Made by a program: the position numbers and the translations under genes. This document shows positions 49,890-61,188 of a stretch of DNA of 64,000 nucleotides, in pieces. The DNA comes from Rotaria sp. Silwood1 (lineage: Eukaryota; Rotifera; Eurotatoria; Philodinida; Philodinidae). The stretch lies in NCBI GenBank assembly GCA_905250075.1, contig CAJNOP010000029.1, positions 382,966-446,965 of the forward strand. The letters are read 5' to 3'. Numbering within the stretch: position 1 is the stretch's first letter; every line of letters starts with the position of its first letter. The notes under the pieces are model-generated. The model had not been told where the DNA came from and ran no database searches. It saw only the letters and a program-made list of their open reading frames with translations.

Positions 49890-50988
49890 ATGTCATCATC
49901 GGCATTGACTCGTGAACAAAGTTCAAAAGCTTTTGATGGTCATCAATATGTTTATAGTCATGAAAGGTATATAATAGAGAAAAATTTTTTGTTTCAGTTA
50001 TTTATTTAAAATTTGGCTTTTGGTTTTAGTTCAACTGTCGGTTGTAAAATGAAATTCGGTGTTTATGTTCCAGCAAAAGCTGAAAAGGAACGAGTACCTT
50101 TATTAATATTTCTTTCTGGTTCGTTGGAGTTTTCATAAATTAGAGAAAATAAATTTAGTTTTTTTTGAATAGGTTTAACTTGTACGGAACAGAATTTTAT
50201 TACAAAATCTGGTGTTCAACGGTTAGCTTCAGAATATGGTTTTATTGTAGCAAATCCTGATACTAGTCCTCGTATGAAAAGTTTTTTATACATATCTTCA
50301 TTGTATTCTTATATTTGAAAATATAGGTGGTTGTAAAATTGAAGGTGATAGTGATAAATGGGATTTTGGTGAAGGTGCTGGATATTATATTGATGCAACT
50401 GACAATAAATGGTCAAAGAATTACCGTATGTTTTCTTATGTTAATGAAGAATTTTATCAATTAATTGTTAGCAATTTTAATGTTAATTCAAAGCAAATTG
50501 GAATTTTCGGGTAAAAAACGAAGAAATTAATATTGAGCAAAATAATTGATGAACGATCACTTTTGTTTAGACATAGTATGGGTGGACATGGTGCTTTAAT
50601 TAGTTTTTTTAAACGTCCTGGTCAATATAAATCTGTTTCAGCTTTTGCACCGATTTGTAATGCATCAAAAAGTGAATGGGGTATTAATGCATACACGAAA
50701 TTTTTCGGTCAAGATGAACATCTTTGGAAACAATATGATGCAACTGAACTTGTCGCTTCATATCATGGACCAAAGCCACATGTACCGGTTTTAATCGATC
50801 AAGGTTCTGATGATAATTTCAAAGATAAACAATTATTTCCAGAAAGATTTATTGATGCTTGCAAAAAAGCTTCATTTCCCATTGAATTACGTGAACAAGC
50901 TGGTTATGATCATAGTTATTATTTTATAATGACATTTTTAGAAGATCATTTTAAATATCATAAGAAAGAATTCGAACATTCAGAATAG
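49890..50988 (+). CDS. ESD: S-formylglutathione hydrolase (esterase D)
   Basis: Cytosolic serine hydrolase that releases formate from S-formylglutathione, the last step of glutathione-dependent formaldehyde detoxification. Five exons, 49890-49966, 50030-50118, 50173-50271, 50327-50510 and 50571-50988, give 288 residues (human ESD 282). [27 protein letters not shown] and [11 protein letters not shown] match throughout. The catalytic triad is visible: Ser152 in [10 protein letters not shown], Asp230 or Asp231 in DQGSDDNF, and His264 in GYDHSYYF. It starts 341 bp after the DENND4 stop on the same strand. The start is preceded only by a weak T-rich TTTTGAG. AATAAA at 51056 lies 68 nt past the stop. 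Confidence 0.95.
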
Positions 50989-53900
50989 AGCGATTCTATT
51001 TGTGATTTGTTTTTCTTTTACCTTTTTTTAATATTTGATTGATGATTTACAAGATAATAAAAGACAAACATTGTGTGAGTTAGATGATTTCAAGTTAAAT
51101 TTTATTTTTACATGAACATACATTTTGACTCAACCAATAATTATGACATATTCTCATTCATTATTCTCTCCATATCACTGAAAAAAGTCTTTTTTCATAT
51201 ACGAGTAAATAACAAGAATTTAGATATCATAAAGGTTTTCTTTATTGATACTATTAAGAGTTGGGTGTTGTTGGTCTACATTATTGTAGACCTGAGCCCG
51301 AGAAAACGTAGCGTAAGTAAAATTAGTGTCACATTCGACAATTTCTTGTCACAATTCGTTTTCTAATTTGTTTTCGGATCTTTAATTGGTTGTATTATGT
51401 GCAGAATTTTCTTCTCTATTAAATGATAATAATTCCAGAAGGGTTCATCAAGCAAATATAAGTTTTTCACTCAATATATTGGTTTTTGAATCCTGTTCCG
51501 ACAGTAAGCCTTGGCAGAATTCATCTGTTGGTTTGTATTGACTCTCTTAATTGTTTTGTTATCTTCGAAAATTGATTTTCTTTCAAATCACCTTAATTTA
51601 AACATTATTCATCCGACAACGAATGTGATGTGGAGTTACTGAATATCGAAGTTCAATTTATCGGAACACTCTTGAACTCTTGTCAAAGAAGTTTGAACGT
51701 GACAAAATTCGTTTGTTCATATAATCTACGTGAATAGTTTTACTCATTAATCATAAGAATAATGTCATATCATACACATAGGAGTTTGTGATTTTGTAAT
51801 CTGCCACATCTGACTTTTAAAGTTGACTGACGGTTTCACATATCATTCATAGATTTAATGCTTCTGTATATGGTCAGATTGGTATTAGTCTTTGGTACAG
51901 CTGAACATTTCAATTTCCATCAAGGTTTCACAACAAAATGATATTATAGAGTAGTTGTTAAAGACATGTATTTGTTTTTATGTGTGAACCAGGGTCAAAT
52001 GGTTCGATAGAGTAAGTTCAAAAAAGCATATTAAAGAGAAAGTATTAGTGCACATTTAGGATAGAAAAATAACTCGTATAAAGCAATGATTTTGATAGAA
52101 AAGAAGTATGATTAAATTATCAATTCTTAAAACAAAACAAAACGTGTGTAGACTTTCAATAAGTTTGTATAAAAAAAACCATGCAGAAAAAATAGCGGTT
52201 TGCATGTAAAATAGTAACCACGAGTAACATGAAATATAAATAATAATAAAAAGAAGAACGGGTTGAAGTGTCCATGGAACAACGATAGTCTTGTACGTTC
52301 AAATACAATCGAACAAGCATAAGGTGTTCGGTTGAAATATCTCTTAAATTTGCAGAGAAAACACGGCAAAAATGGCTTTTAGTAGTTCATCGTGATCAAC
52401 AGGATGATGAGTCAAGCAATATCAATTGTAACAGAATATATCAGAATTTACAGGAAAAACTGAGCAAAAATTGAAATCATTCTCTGATTGATTTGTTCTG
52501 TTCTGTTCTGTTACTTTTATTTTAGGAGTTTTGAACTTTCGCAGTTTCTCATTTTCTCCTACTCAGTAACTTCGATATTCAAGTAGTGTGTTTGTCATTG
52601 TTTGATTATATTCTAAAATGTAATAAACAATGATATTTTTCGTGTTATAAAAAACAAAATTCTATATTGCAAAATAGCGAAAAAACGTGTGTGATAGACA
52701 TTGCTGTATTTAGGGACGAACATGCGTTACTTCGCTTAGACTCTACAGGTCGTGTATACGTTCCGATTATTCAAATGTACTATGTTTGAACTTTCATTGT
52801 ATTGAGTTTTTAAGTTTTGCTGAAATATAACTATAGTTTAAAAGTAAGAAATGCCATAATTGAAATTCAAGCTTATCAATTTCTTTTTTAACAAATTTTC
52901 AATATTTCATTATTGAATAGATTTTAAAGTATACATAAAGATGAGAATAAGTTAGGCCTATTTGGAAAACACTAAATAGTATAAACTAAGAAACTGAAAT
53001 CAAAGTTTAATTCAAATAGCTAGTTTTAATTATTTCCAAATATGAATGAATTATAACTTGATTGGACCATTACATTCTAACATGAGAAAGTTCAATAACT
53101 TGAGGTTTTTTCAATCAATCTTTATGATTTTTTGCAGATTACATTTCTCTAGTAAACCTTTTCTACCATTCAAAAAAAAAGAGATTTACCTTAAATAAAT
53201 TGTAAGATACTAAGTAGGTAAGATCTAAAATGTTGGTTTTTTGATGCTATCTCCTGCTAAAATATATCGTCTAATCGGTTTCTTCTTTTCGCATTTAAAT
53301 TTTGAAACTTGGTAGATGAGAAAAAAACAATTCACACTTTTCAAATATAAGACTATTTGGCATATTTATCATGACTCTGTTAATAATTTTTCCTCAATCT
53401 CAGATGCACAGTTCCTGTTCGATTCTCTATCATGCAAGATTAAAAATAAATATAAGATTAAGCAATCCTATTTAAAAACAATCGATGTACGGTAGAATGA
53501 AAACCAATGAATAGGAAATAAACCTGTTTCAAAAGAAGAAAAAGCTGTCTTGTTTATTAAAATTATGAAATAAAACTTGAAAATTTGTTTAATATACGGG
53601 ATCTGTCACGCGAGATTTTTCATTTTGTTCAACCTATAACTCTCTAATGACACAGCAGTATCAGATGAAACTTTAATCTGTTCATCAATTCCGTGTCATT
53701 AATTGTCATGAAAAATATTTGCATCGAAAAACATTTGGTTCATGAGAGAAAAAAAAATATGTTTCAATAAGTCATGCAAGATTATCTGCGAAAAATGTGT
53801 CATGCAAGAGTGTAATGTGGGCAAAACATAAAGATTAAGATAAAAACAAATCTATTATATATGAGTTCAATTCTTATCTTAAGTATTATCGAAGTTACTG

Positions 53901-56900
53901 CGAATTGAATATAGGTTGTGTTTTATGGAGGTCATTTTGTGCAAACAACATAACACATCTTGAACTCTGAGTCTCAGTTGTATATTATGGCATATAAACA
54001 AAGCTCTTCAGCCTAATATTCTAAGTAGTTTTAATAATTTTTCAAAACTCTCGTATTTCTGCAATTATTCGACGTATATATCTGTATACATGCGACAAAG
54101 CCATACTCAAACATTTTCATGGGTTTTTATAGATTCTCATATATATCACCCATACTAATGATGCTAGTCAAGAAAATTTGTTCATGTTTACGTTCCATAT
54201 AGTACAGTAAAACACACTATTTATCAAGTTTCAAATCGATAATTGTTTTATCAGTCGTCTTTCTTTCTCAAAAAAAAGTAAAATAATAGTGCAATTCATT
54301 TATGTAAAGTTAATATAGACAAAATCGAATTGATCATCAAAAGTTGTATTGAACTTAGTTTTCAATATTGATTTTTTACCTATTCATATAAATTACTCTT
54401 ACGATTGGCAGTTCATATGATGAATACATCTAATTTTATCTGTCGTCTTTTGTTGTATACACATCCGATTAGTTTTCGAATTGATATTCATTGATACTGT
54501 ATTCTTCCAAAAGGATAAACGTAAGGTCTACATATGTTCGTAAACAATCGTATATATTTCAAATTTCTGTGTTTATGAAAGTATTTGGACAGTTTACATT
54601 AACATGAGCTTATTTGGACGGAAGCAAAAATATAAATCCAATCAATGTACGAAAGAAGTAAATGAACGTTTTTTTGCTTGCTATTGACTTCATCTATATT
54701 AATAATTAAACAACTATATATAATAATAAGTACATTTGAAATAAGTTTATTTATTCTTCTCCATGTGGCTCTATCTTCAAGCTTTGCAAAGAACTGATAA
54801 ATGAATCATAATATCATGCATTTCTTTTTTTTTAATTTGTTGTATAACTTCGTCGTTTGGACTTTCAATATGAAAAATTGATTATATTAGACTATTCATG
54901 CAAAAATATTTTTTATTGTGATTATGATGTTTTACTTCGCTTTATTATTAATTAACTAAATTTTCTATTAAATTCGAATAACATATAAGGATAGACACAA
55001 CTAACAATCACCTAGTCATATTTGTCGTTTTGTTATTATAGATATTATATTCATGAGATAAACTGTATACATTTAGGTATTTAGTCGATTTGAACTTTTT
55101 CTATAGGTATATCTAAATATATTTCAAGTTGTACTGACTCCCGGTAGTGATTGGCTACAAGTCATTTCGTATGAATTCTTTTTTAGTGATTTGAATTTCT
55201 TATAACGCATTCCGAACAAAATATATTCACTGAATATTTAGTCTTGTCATTCAAGCATATCATGTTACTATTGTAACTATCTTTAGTTTTGTTTCCTTCA
55301 TGCAAACAAAAATGAGCTTTTACTGTCATGGAGAATATAACGTACATTCCAAAAAGGCTGAACTGATTTTAAAGTTCATCGTTCTCGCATTCAACAAAAG
55401 AAAATTTTTTGAAACTTTAGCAAATTACTGTACACGTCTAGTACTATATAACTACTAAGCTTGACCTGTATATAGTTTATACTATGGATGAGGATTGGTA
55501 CCAACATTGTCATTGACTCTTTTGCCTGATTGTGTCTATCATTTTGTTTAATATTTTTAAAAAGTAAACTTTTTTGAAATAAAAAGAAACCCACATCCAG
55601 TTCTCAATGTTTGTACATTGGATTACCATGCGCATCGATTACTAATTTCAACTGTATTAACATTTTATCGATCATTGATTGACGTAAATAAACACTAAAT
55701 TTGATCCATTCCTTTGTAATGTCACTCAAGATTATCAAGGATCTAAACAAAGAATGCGCGTAACTATGAATGACAACAAACATGTTTTTATCAATCGAAT
55801 TAAATTAATAAATTATGTTACAAAGTTAGTCAGAGTTTGGCGTGTATACAATTTATGAAATACATTAAAGACGAAATTACGAGAGTGGAAATACAGTAAT
55901 ATTGTACGATTGAAAAATGGTATTAAAAAAGAATGAAACAAATTAAGTATGCTTTTATGTCAACGAATGATCGATAAAATACTAACAAGATTAAAATTAG
56001 TAAACGACCAGCATGGTTATCAAATACACAAATATTAATAATTTGATATGGGTTTCTTTTTATTTCAAAACGTTCTACTAATTTAAAAATATTAACCAAG
56101 ATGATAGGAGAAAATCGCGAAAAAGTAGCTCATGATAATGTTGTTATCAGTTGTCATTCATATTAAAAGCTATAGATATCAAGCTTAGTATTTATTTAAC
56201 ACTAAGCATGTGCAACAATCTGCTAGTTTCAAAGAGTTTACTATTATTGAATACCAAAACGGTGATTTTTTTTTCATCGATATTATTTATTTTTGATTTC
56301 TCGAGCACTTCTTCTCATAGTTGCCAGTTCTTTTCTTTTTAAAAAGTATTTGACTAGTTGCTTTTAGGTTAAATTACTACACTATATGGTACCTGATGGA
56401 GATCGTTCACAATTGAAGTTCTTCTAGTTCGAAGGATCTCAACCGATGTATGTTTCACCTATTCAGAATATGTCACCTACTGTCACTTCATGTATTTGCT
56501 ATATTTCTTGAGTCAATCATATTCAACAAAATTTTATTGATCGAAATAGTTGCTAATTACTGTATTGAGTGTTGTAACTGAGATGATGAGTTTTTCAATC
56601 AAAAAGACTTTCAACAAATCGATTATGCGTAATTTAGCATGTCTACTAGCTGAAATACTTATTTGAGCGAAAACTTGATTAACTATTTTCTGTAGATATT
56701 TATCCACCAGAAAGGATGCAAAAGTTCTCCATTAATCATCCTTTCAATATAATGTGTTAACAATTCGTCGTAGAGACTTGATAATTTTCTCGTTAGAAAG
56801 AGAAAAGTGCCCTCTACAAATCAGGTGTAAAACTATTTGATTTAAGATACTGAGCAAAAGCTGGCTTTCAAATTTTTTAGGCATATGATGTTTCAGTTTA

Positions 56901-57385
56901 AACAACGAGACATAGGTTTTCTAATAGTTTCAAAGTATTTGAATTACAAAACTGTAGGTTGCATAGGAAATAGTTTTATTAAAAATCTGATTTTCTCTCT
57001 TCAACACTCAATGAAGTTTTTCTCATAATGTCTAATATTCTGTTTTATGTGATGCGCTTTTAGACAGAACTTGTTTGAATGTCATCGGATGTAAAATATG
57101 GAGTTTCACTAATTTTGATTGCTGTCTGGAAAGAATCTAATACTTTGAAAGAACTTATTAGTTGTGAATGCTTTTCACTTTCAAACACCGTTAGAAAAAT
57201 GTTGATTACAAACCCAACTAATAAACTCGAATATTTTAGTTTCATTTACTTTTAATGCCCTATCATTAATAATCATAATTAATTGTACTGCTTTTTTTTC
57301 TTGTAATAAACCTCGTCTTCTCATCTTAGATGTTGACGAAATTCGAACTTTTCTATTATAAGTGTTATTTTCAAATGTTTATTAG
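50989..57385. other. Gene-poor region, 6.4 kb
   Basis: No open frame here is supported and I recognise no repeat family. The sequence is AT-rich with ordinary homopolymer runs. There is a short TCTGTTCTGTTCTGTTAC run near 52498. The minus-strand frame at 52127-52369 and the frames at 51112-51366, 55391-55594 and 56151-56342 look like chance. Confidence 0.4.
51056..51061 (+). other. Poly(A) signal of ESD
   Basis: AATAAA lies 68 nt after the ESD stop, followed by TGTGTGAG at 51073, a plausible downstream GU-rich element. Confidence 0.55.
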
Positions 57386-57618
57386 CTGATCAATTCCTTC
57401 CTTTAGCACTTGATTATGATATTTATTATTATTATTATCCATATAGATTCAGTAGTATAACTCGTCCATTTTATGAATCTACTATCACTTTAATAAACTT
57501 TAATCAATTTAAAAAAACGTTAAGAAAATGTATTGAAGTATGTTTTCAAATGGATTTACATTCACATACAGAATTTAATCAATTTCGATTTCTAGCACAT
57601 GAACATTCATTTAAGTGA
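57386..57618 (+). pseudogene. Exon-like open frame of unknown gene
   Basis: Behind an acceptor-like TGTTTATTAG (ending 57385), the frame from 57388 stays open for 76 codons to a TGA at 57616-57618. Codon use is like that of the real genes (cat, gaa, caa, ttt). Composition is balanced (for example RPFYESTITLINFNQFKK and CIEVCFQMDLHSHTEFNQF). There is no ATG and no donor, so it would be a last exon. No upstream exon is found. I do not recognise the family. It may be the remnant of a gene or a lone 3' exon. Confidence 0.3.
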
Positions 57619-58912
57619 TATTCTTATGGAAAAGATTTATTCAATTGATCTGATGAAGAATATATTTATATCGAAAGTTTCGAGAATCGGTTAAATAAGA
57701 ATCGAAATGTTTTCTTGTTTGTACATGACTAAACGATTGAAACTGACAAAAAATATTGTTTTTATAGATGCTTATAACTAAACAATTGAAATAATCTTTG
57801 ACATCTTTTTAATTGAAAAAAAAAGATAAACCAAAAAAATATGAATGTGATCATACCCAGAGGTCTTATCAGTTCTCTTACTATTGATCTTTTTTTTTCT
57901 AACCGCTCGACACATATTTTCCGGAGAGATTTTCCATTAATCACAATGTCGAAAAGAATCGGAAAGACAGAAAAAAGAAAAAAAAAGAGAGAGCAACGGT
58001 TTATATATACGTCCAGACTCAACTTTCATCGAATCATTATTTCATATCAATGACATTTATGACAACAAAATTTCATTCTAACATCATAAATGAAGTGAGT
58101 AACTAAATAATTAATTTTTTTTTGTGTATCATGATCTTCAATATGAATTGAAAATAGAAATTTTCCATGTTATTTTGTTTTTTCTATATATCTAATACAG
58201 ATTACGAAATTATTAAGTGATTTTTTTTACTTGAGAATAAACACCTATGAGAGAAATTGACTATTTTGCTGTAAAAATTAAAGTAATTCTATCGATTTTG
58301 TTACACATCTTGTATTGTTCTACATGATAAATTCTAATCGTAATGGCTATGATAGTTGTAATGACGCACAGAATGGCGATTAAGTAGAAAATCCTAATAC
58401 AATTCAATTTTTCTATTCAACCGAAGTTTCAAAATCATAATGAACATGATAGATGGCTTAATATTTAATTAGATTTGCTAGTTTTCATATTTTTCTAATC
58501 AATGAGTCATAATAATTGATTAATGTGACAAATATATTTATATTTCTATTAGCTACTCTTTGAATAGATCACTATATATTTCACTTAGACTTCGATATAG
58601 ATTATTTTGTCAGTCATAGTATTAGCGCAAAGACTAACTTAATAAGTCAAGTCGAAATATATCGATATTTAGATTAATATGTACTTTGATCAATAGGAAG
58701 AAATTTTTTGATCACAAAATATTTTGTTTATTATTAACGATAGAGATCGGACATGCGACATTACTTATGGTTTTGAAAAATACCATCTTGTAATCTCTCG
58801 GGAAATCTTGAGTACTCAAATATATTGTCAAATGAAAAGTTCAAAATTTTTGCGGATTTATAACTAACCTAAATTTTCAATATGTCTATTTATTTTTTTT
58901 TAGAAAGTTATT
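57619..58912. other. Upstream region of the GPCR gene
   Basis: No gene seen. The overlapping frames at 57762-58053 on both strands are low-complexity. A strong T-run acceptor, TTATTTTTTTTTTAG, ends at 58903, 9 nt before the GPCR start codon. Confidence 0.45.
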
Positions 58913-61188
58913 ATGTCACAAGACAATTTAACATTATGTCGAGCTAATTACTTTGAAACATGTTGGTGTGAATTAAATTCATCTGAACCAATAAAATGCT
59001 CTTATCTATTACGTCATGAAACATCGTTTTCTAATTCATCATATTTTTGTGTTTATCATACAATTCGAAAAGCCATTGAATGTTTTAATTCATCACATAT
59101 ATTTCCAAAATCTTCTGCTTCAAATGTTTACATTTATTTAACATTATTACTTTGTATTATTGGTTTTATTGGTAATGGAATATCAATAATTATTTTACTT
59201 TGTTCCAAACTTAGTCGTTTCAATGTTTTTAAAAATTTAAGTATATTTTGTTTTTTGAATATATTATATTTAATATCAATATTAATTCGTCATGTGAATA
59301 TTTATCAACAAGATTTAAGAGATACTTCAACAGAATTATGTCGTTTACATAGATTTACTGTAACTTTTATTGGTCATCTTTGTTCATGGCAACTTGTTTC
59401 AACAAGTATTCAACGTCTTCATGCATTACTTAGTTTAAAATCACATCGAACGAAATCATGGGTATGTTTGATGATGATAATTGAAGTGTCAAGTAAAAAA
59501 GAAATTTAACCTATCATTTTTCATTAAAATAATCTCTATAAATATAACATTCATTTAATTCTACTTAGCAAATGGAAGAGTTAAGAGAAAAAGTCTTCCA
59601 CAAATCATAAAGTAGTAACGACTTTTTTTTTGGTTCAGTTTTTCTTGCATGAAAATATATTTGAAGCATGAATTTTTAATGCTCTTTGAATCCGACTTAT
59701 TTTCTTCGAACTATAAAGTAGATCATGTCTTTTGATAAGACAAGAGTTTCTTGTCGTTGTAATATCAAGAGAATTTTTTTGTGTCAAAAATAATAGATAA
59801 TTCTTTCTAGAAAGTCATGAAAATACTTTATCTGTCATAGAGTTCATTTGATTCATCAAAAAAATAGAAACACCGCCAACTGCTTATTAAAGAAAATTTC
59901 CAGGGAGACTATCAAAGCGTAGGACAAATCCTCCGCCTACATACTCTGATCACATGAAATATTTTTAGTATAATGACATTCTTTTAATATAGTCATCGCA
60001 TGTGATAATGAATGTTTTCGAGTTTCTTTCATTTCCTTTCTCGTATATGACCTTGATGCGTAGAAGCCCTATCTTGAATAGCGTTCTAAATTAGTTGCTC
60101 CTACACAAAAAATAGAAAAACTTCTATTTTATTAAAAAGCATTCTATAAAAATAGATGACCCGTACACATGTCATTGCGTGTATCGTAGTTTTCGTTATC
60201 GAAGGTTTACAATAAAGTCCATTACCTAAAAGCATAGAAGTAACTCTGATCTTTTTTAATATAGATACAAACTTGGAGTATTTTTTTAATTTGTATTGTA
60301 ATACCTCTATTCATTTTCGATGCTCAAATCCTTTTTAATTATGGTTTTTTGAAAACAACTCATGTTTGTAATCAAATGTTAAATAATAATACAAACCAAT
60401 TTCAACGTGCATTAAAATATCCAATTAATATGGCTAAATTTTCAAACAATATTTCTCTAAAATATCATACATCTATGATTCGAACTCAACCTATAAAAAT
60501 TAACAAAAAAAATATTTGTATTCTTTGGAACATAGTAGATACATTTGTCTATGCAATTATACCATTTATACTAACATTAATATGTAGTCTTATTATTATA
60601 ATTAAAGTATTTCAAAGACGTCGTTCAGCTGCAATCTTAGGTGGAATACGTCATGTACAAAGAGGTTTTAATTCATCATCAGATCATTTCTCAACTATAT
60701 TAATAACAATAAATATTTTATTTTTTATTATGACTGGACCATTAAATATTTGTCTTATTATTCAATCCGTATATAAATGTAGTTTTACGAATTCATCATC
60801 AATAAAGAATTTCGTTATGTTAAATGAATATTTACGTTTATTGCAAAATTCCTATCATGCATTATCATTTATATTTTATTGTCTTATTGGAAAGAAATTT
60901 CGAAATTCAGCTAAATCTATATGTCGAACAGTATATTATAAAGCAATGGATTTTGGTATTGCTGATATCTGTTTACAAACACCGTTAGTTTCATGTTGTC
61001 TCGATCGAAAACGTTCATCAAGTAGTGGACAAACAACATCATCAAATAGTAGGCCAACTGATGTTAGACGATTAACAATTGAACAAAGAATAAATAACCC
61101 ATTACCATTGAATGTAATTCACCGACCCATTTGCGTTACTTTTGATGTTAAACAAAAATCTATAAAATGTTCTACTACATCTGTTTAA
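58913..61188 (+). CDS. Divergent rhodopsin-family G-protein-coupled receptor
   Basis: Two exons, 58913-59461 and 60265-61188 (phase 0; donor TGG|GTATGT, acceptor TAATATAG), give 490 residues. The extracellular N-terminus (1-72) has several N-x-S/T sites and Cys. Seven hydrophobic segments are visible: about 73-98 (with GNGISIII, the TM1 Asn), 105-123, 145-165, 187-207, 274-299, 326-350 and 370-391. Cys in TELCRLHR and in THVCNQ could form the usual TM3-ECL2 disulfide. The DRY motif is replaced by QRL, the CWxP of TM6 by FIMTGP, and NPxxY by NSYHALSFIFY, where the pattern is only partly kept. A Ser-rich cytoplasmic tail follows. It is likely a peptide receptor of the broad FMRFamide-like group, ligand unknown. 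Confidence 0.82.
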
